Assembly (NCBI GenBank): GCA_000963575.1
Contig: CP011077.1
Location: forward strand, 1,860,001-1,924,000
Direction: 5' to 3'
DNA: 64,000 nucleotides
Origin: Klebsiella michiganensis
GTDB lineage: Bacteria; Pseudomonadota; Gammaproteobacteria; Enterobacterales; Enterobacteriaceae
The position numbers were made by a program, and so were the translations under genes. The notes under the pieces were generated by a model. It worked only from the letters and a program-made list of their open reading frames with translations, was not told where the DNA came from and made no database searches. Position 1 is the first letter of the stretch. Every line of letters starts with the position of its first letter. Below, one piece after another: positions 60,940-64,000 of this stretch.

Positions 60940-63900
60940 ATGATCCCACAAATTTCTCAGGCACCTGGCGTCGTTCAGCTGGTGCTCAGCTATTTAGCAT
61001 CACTGGAGCAACAGGGCTTTACCGGCGATACCGCCACCAGCTACGCAGACCGCCTGACCATGGCGACCGACAACAGTATTTACCAACTGCTGCCGGATGC
61101 GGTGCTTTTCCCGCGTTCAACCGCCGACGTTACGCTAATTACCCGAGTGGCGTCCGAAGAGCGCTTTAAATCCCTGGTGTTTACTCCGCGCGGCGGCGGC
61201 ACCGGCACCAACGGTCAGTCGCTGAACGGTGGCATCGTGGTGGACATGTCCCGCTACATGAATCGCATTATCGAAATCAACCCGGAGCAAGGTTGGGTGC
61301 GGGTAGAAGCAGGCGTTATTAAAGATCAGCTCAACCAGTTCCTGAAGCCGCACGGCTACTTCTTTGCCCCGGAACTATCGACCAGTAACCGCGCCACGCT
61401 GGGAGGGATGATCAACACTGACGCCTCCGGGCAGGGGTCGCTGGTGTACGGTAAAACCTCGGATCATGTGCTGGGCGTGCGCGCCGTACTGATGGACGGT
61501 GAAATTCTGGACACGCACCAGATGGCAACCGGGCTTGCCGAAGAGCTGGGCCGCGAGGAGACATCGAGCGGGAAAATCTACCGCACCGTGCTTGAACGCT
61601 GCCGCGAGCAGCGTGAGCTGATTATCGATAAATTCCCCAAACTGAACCGCTTCCTCACGGGGTATGATCTTCGCCACGTTTTTAATGACGATCTGAGCAA
61701 GTTCGATTTAACCCGCATTCTTACCGGCTCCGAGGGGACGCTGGCGTTTATCACCGAGGCGAAGCTGGATATCACCCGTTTGCCGAAGGTGCGCCGCCTG
61801 GTGAACGTCAAGTATGACTCCTTCGATTCCGCCCTGCGTAACGCGCCCTTTATGGTGGATGCTCGGGCGCTGTCGGTGGAAACCGTCGACTCCAAAGTGC
61901 TTAACCTGGCGCGGGAAGATATCGTCTGGCACTCGGTCAGCGAATTGATCACCGACGTGCCGGACAAAGAGATGCTGGGGCTGAACATCGTTGAGTTTGC
62001 CGGGGATGACCAGGCCCTTATCGATGGCCAGGTGACCGAACTATGTGCTCGCCTTGATGCTTTGATGGCCGCCGGCGAGGGCGGGGTGATTGGCTGGCAG
62101 GTCTGTGATGAGCTGGCCGGTATCGAAAAAATCTACGGCATGCGTAAAAAAGCCGTTGGCCTGCTGGGCAACGCCAAAGGGCAGGCTAAACCCATTCCGT
62201 TTGCCGAAGATACCTGCGTGCCTCCGCAGCATCTGGCGGACTACATCGTTGAATTCCGCGCCCTGCTGGACAGCCACAACCTGAGTTACGGGATGTTTGG
62301 TCACGTTGATGCGGGCGTATTGCACGTCCGCCCCGCGCTGGATATGTGCGACCCACAGCAAGAAATGCTGATGAAAAGCATCTCCGACGACGTGGTGGCG
62401 CTGACGGCAAAATACGGCGGCCTGCTATGGGGCGAGCACGGCAAAGGGTTCCGCGCCGAGTATAGCCCGGCCTTCTTCGGTGAAACGCTGTATGAAGAGC
62501 TGCGCCGCATTAAGGCCGCGTTTGACCCGGCTAACCGGCTGAACCCCGGAAAAATCTGTCCGCCGCTGGGCGTGGACGACCCGATGATGCAGGTGGATGC
62601 CGTAAAACGCGGGACGTTTGACCGGCAGATCCCGATTGCGGTGCGTACTTCCTGGCGCGGCGCGATGGAGTGCAACGGCAATGGCCTGTGTTTTAACTTC
62701 GACGTGAAAAGCCCGATGTGCCCGTCGATGAAGATCTCCAGCAACCGCATCCACTCTCCGAAAGGACGGGCCACGCTGACCCGCGAATGGCTACGCCTTC
62801 TTGCAGAACGCGGCGTTGACCCGCTTCAGCTTGAGAAACAGCTGCCGGAACAGCGCGCCAGCCTGCGGGGCCTTATCGAGCGCACCCGCAATTCCTGGCA
62901 CGCCAGCAAGGGCGAGTACGATTTTTCCCATGAAGTGAAAGAGGCGATGTCCGGCTGCCTGGCCTGTAAAGCCTGTTCCACCCAGTGCCCGATTAAAATC
63001 GACGTGCCGGAGTTCCGCTCTCGCTTTCTGCAGCTTTATCACACGCGCTATCTGCGTCCCCTGCGCGATCACGTTGTGGCCTCGGTGGAGAGCTATGCGC
63101 CGCTGATGGCGCGCGCGCCGAAAACCTTTAACTTCTTTATGAGCCAGCCCTGGGTACAGAGTTTGTCCCGCAGGCATATCGGCATGGTCGACTTGCCTAT
63201 GCTGTCCACCCCGACGCTGCAGCAGCAACTGGTCGGGCACCGCTCTGCCAACGTCACGCTGGAACAGCTGGAGCGTTATTCAGATGAACAGAGAGCCAAA
63301 ACGGTGCTGGTGGTGCAGGACCCGTTCACCAGCTATTACGATGCTCAGGTGGTGGCAGATTTTATTAAGCTTGCAGATAAGCTAGGCTTTGAACCTGTGG
63401 TGCTTCCGTTCTCGCCGAACGGTAAAGCCCAGCATATTAAAGGCTTCCTGCAGCGTTTTGCGCGTACGGCGAGCAAAACGTCTGAGTTCCTGAATCGCAT
63501 TGCGAAACTGGGTATGCCGATGGTCGGCGTCGATCCGGCGCTGGTCCTGTGCTACCGCGATGAATATAAACAGACATTAGGCGAAGAACGCGGTGATTTT
63601 CAGGTCCAGCTGGTGCACGAATGGCTCCAGACTGTGCTGAAAGAACGGGAAGTACAGGGCGCCGGGGGAGAAGCATGGTACCTCTTTGGCCACTGTACCG
63701 AAGTGGCGGCGTTGCCGGCGGCACCGAATCAGTGGGCCGGTATTTTTGCTCGTTTTGGCGCGAAACTCGAGAACGTGAGCGTTGGCTGTTGCGGCATGGC
63801 TGGTACTTACGGTCACGAGGTGAAGAATCTCGCCAATTCATTGGGCATCTATGAACTCTCCTGGCATCAGGCGATGCAGCGCCTGCCGCGCAACCGCTGT

Positions 63901-63996
63901 CTGGCAACCGGCTACTCCTGCCGCAGCCAGGTCAAGCGCGTTGAGGGCAACGGCGTGCGGCATCCATTACAGGCTCTTCTGGAGATTATCGGATGA
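60940..63996 (+). CDS. ydiJ: D-2-hydroxyglutarate dehydrogenase-type FAD/Fe-S oxidoreductase YdiJ
   Basis: 1018 aa, the E. coli length, complete within the window. N-terminal FAD-linked oxidase domain (FTPRGGGTGTNGQSLNGG binding FAD; GSEGTLAF), FAD oxidase C-terminal domain (YGMFGHVDAGVLHVRP; GEHGKGFRAEY), a 4Fe-4S ferredoxin-like segment with CLACKACSTQCPIKID and an earlier CNGNGLC...SPMCPS cluster, then a CCG-type domain (VGCCGMAGTYG). YdiJ is reported to oxidise D-2-hydroxyglutarate, and fused Fe-S parts suggest electron passage to the respiratory chain. The ATG at 60940 gives the E. coli N-terminus MIPQISQAPG. Confidence 0.95.
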   Translation: MIPQISQAPGVVQLVLSYLASLEQQGFTGDTATSYADRLTMATDNSIYQLLPDAVLFPRSTADVTLITRVASEERFKSLVFTPRGGGTGTNGQSLNGGIVVDMSRYMNRIIEINPEQGWVRVEAGVIKDQLNQFLKPHGYFFAPELSTSNRATLGGMINTDASGQGSLVYGKTSDHVLGVRAVLMDGEILDTHQMATGLAEELGREETSSGKIYRTVLERCREQRELIIDKFPKLNRFLTGYDLRHVFNDDLSKFDLTRILTGSEGTLAFITEAKLDITRLPKVRRLVNVKYDSFDSALRNAPFMVDARALSVETVDSKVLNLAREDIVWHSVSELITDVPDKEMLGLNIVEFAGDDQALIDGQVTELCARLDALMAAGEGGVIGWQVCDELAGIEKIYGMRKKAVGLLGNAKGQAKPIPFAEDTCVPPQHLADYIVEFRALLDSHNLSYGMFGHVDAGVLHVRPALDMCDPQQEMLMKSISDDVVALTAKYGGLLWGEHGKGFRAEYSPAFFGETLYEELRRIKAAFDPANRLNPGKICPPLGVDDPMMQVDAVKRGTFDRQIPIAVRTSWRGAMECNGNGLCFNFDVKSPMCPSMKISSNRIHSPKGRATLTREWLRLLAERGVDPLQLEKQLPEQRASLRGLIERTRNSWHASKGEYDFSHEVKEAMSGCLACKACSTQCPIKIDVPEFRSRFLQLYHTRYLRPLRDHVVASVESYAPLMARAPKTFNFFMSQPWVQSLSRRHIGMVDLPMLSTPTLQQQLVGHRSANVTLEQLERYSDEQRAKTVLVVQDPFTSYYDAQVVADFIKLADKLGFEPVVLPFSPNGKAQHIKGFLQRFARTASKTSEFLNRIAKLGMPMVGVDPALVLCYRDEYKQTLGEERGDFQVQLVHEWLQTVLKEREVQGAGGEAWYLFGHCTEVAALPAAPNQWAGIFARFGAKLENVSVGCCGMAGTYGHEVKNLANSLGIYELSWHQAMQRLPRNRCLATGYSCRSQVKRVEGNGVRHPLQALLEIIG

Positions 63997-64000
63997 TTTG

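Overview
The window is chromosomal DNA of a gamma-proteobacterium of the family Enterobacteriaceae (Enterobacter/Cedecea/Kosakonia-like; the genus cannot be fixed from sequence alone). The evidence is gene order: with local insertions and losses it follows the E. coli K-12 segment that runs from ynjB-ydjXZ-xthA-ast through spy-ves-cho-nadE-osmE-cedA, tcyP-ydjM-hxpB-yniBA-ydiZ-pfkB-ydiY, thrS-infC-rpmI-rplT-pheMST-ihfA, btuCED-nlpC, ydiV-selO, hemP-aroH-ppsR-ppsA to rprA-ydiK-ydiJ. Most proteins have the length of their E. coli counterparts.

Layout. 1-2.8 kb: two VTT/DedA-like membrane proteins and a truncated substrate-binding protein, with an Ohr peroxidase gene lodged between them. 2.9-10.2 kb: xthA, then the complete arginine succinyltransferase operon astCADBE behind a sigma-54 promoter. 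10.2-18.2 kb: spy, ves, a stand-alone hutH with a HutC-like operator, a small lipoprotein, the SOS gene cho, a yddG-type exporter, nadE, osmE, cedA. 18.3-25.3 kb: tcyP, ydjM (SOS), hxpB, yniB, yniA, ydiZ, pfkB, ydiY. 25.4-33.2 kb: the translation cluster thrS to ihfA, with three translation-control devices visible: the thrS operator, the infC AUU start and the pheM attenuator. An ERIC repeat sits inside it.

33.2-37.7 kb is the clearest foreign insertion. An AT-rich element of about 4.4 kb is flanked by a 23-bp direct repeat of the ihfA terminator and by paired 11-bp-spaced TGTGGNC repeats. It holds a broken tyrosine integrase, a broken DNA invertase and two intact genes, an MBOAT O-acyltransferase and an AlgJ/AlgX-like SGNH protein. 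I read it as a decayed prophage that kept only its surface-polysaccharide acylation cargo.

37.7-45.2 kb: a MarR-GNAT fusion, btuCED-nlpC, a LacI-type regulator, ydiV and selO. 45.2-51.1 kb: a Fur-boxed heme uptake operon hemP-hmuRSTUV. 51.2-56 kb: aroH (TrpR operator), ppsR, ppsA (Cra site). 56-58.7 kb: two divergent siderophore-esterase-like genes around a Fur-like box, in the place of the K-12 ydiL-fadK block; the first has a TAA codon inside what looks like its signal peptide. 58.7-64 kb: the sRNA rprA, a repeat-rich 0.75-kb gap, ydiK and ydiJ.

Together the accessory genes lean towards iron/heme capture, peroxide defence, nitrogen scavenging (arginine and histidine breakdown) and surface modification. 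No tRNA, rRNA, CRISPR array, replication origin or intact insertion sequence was seen.
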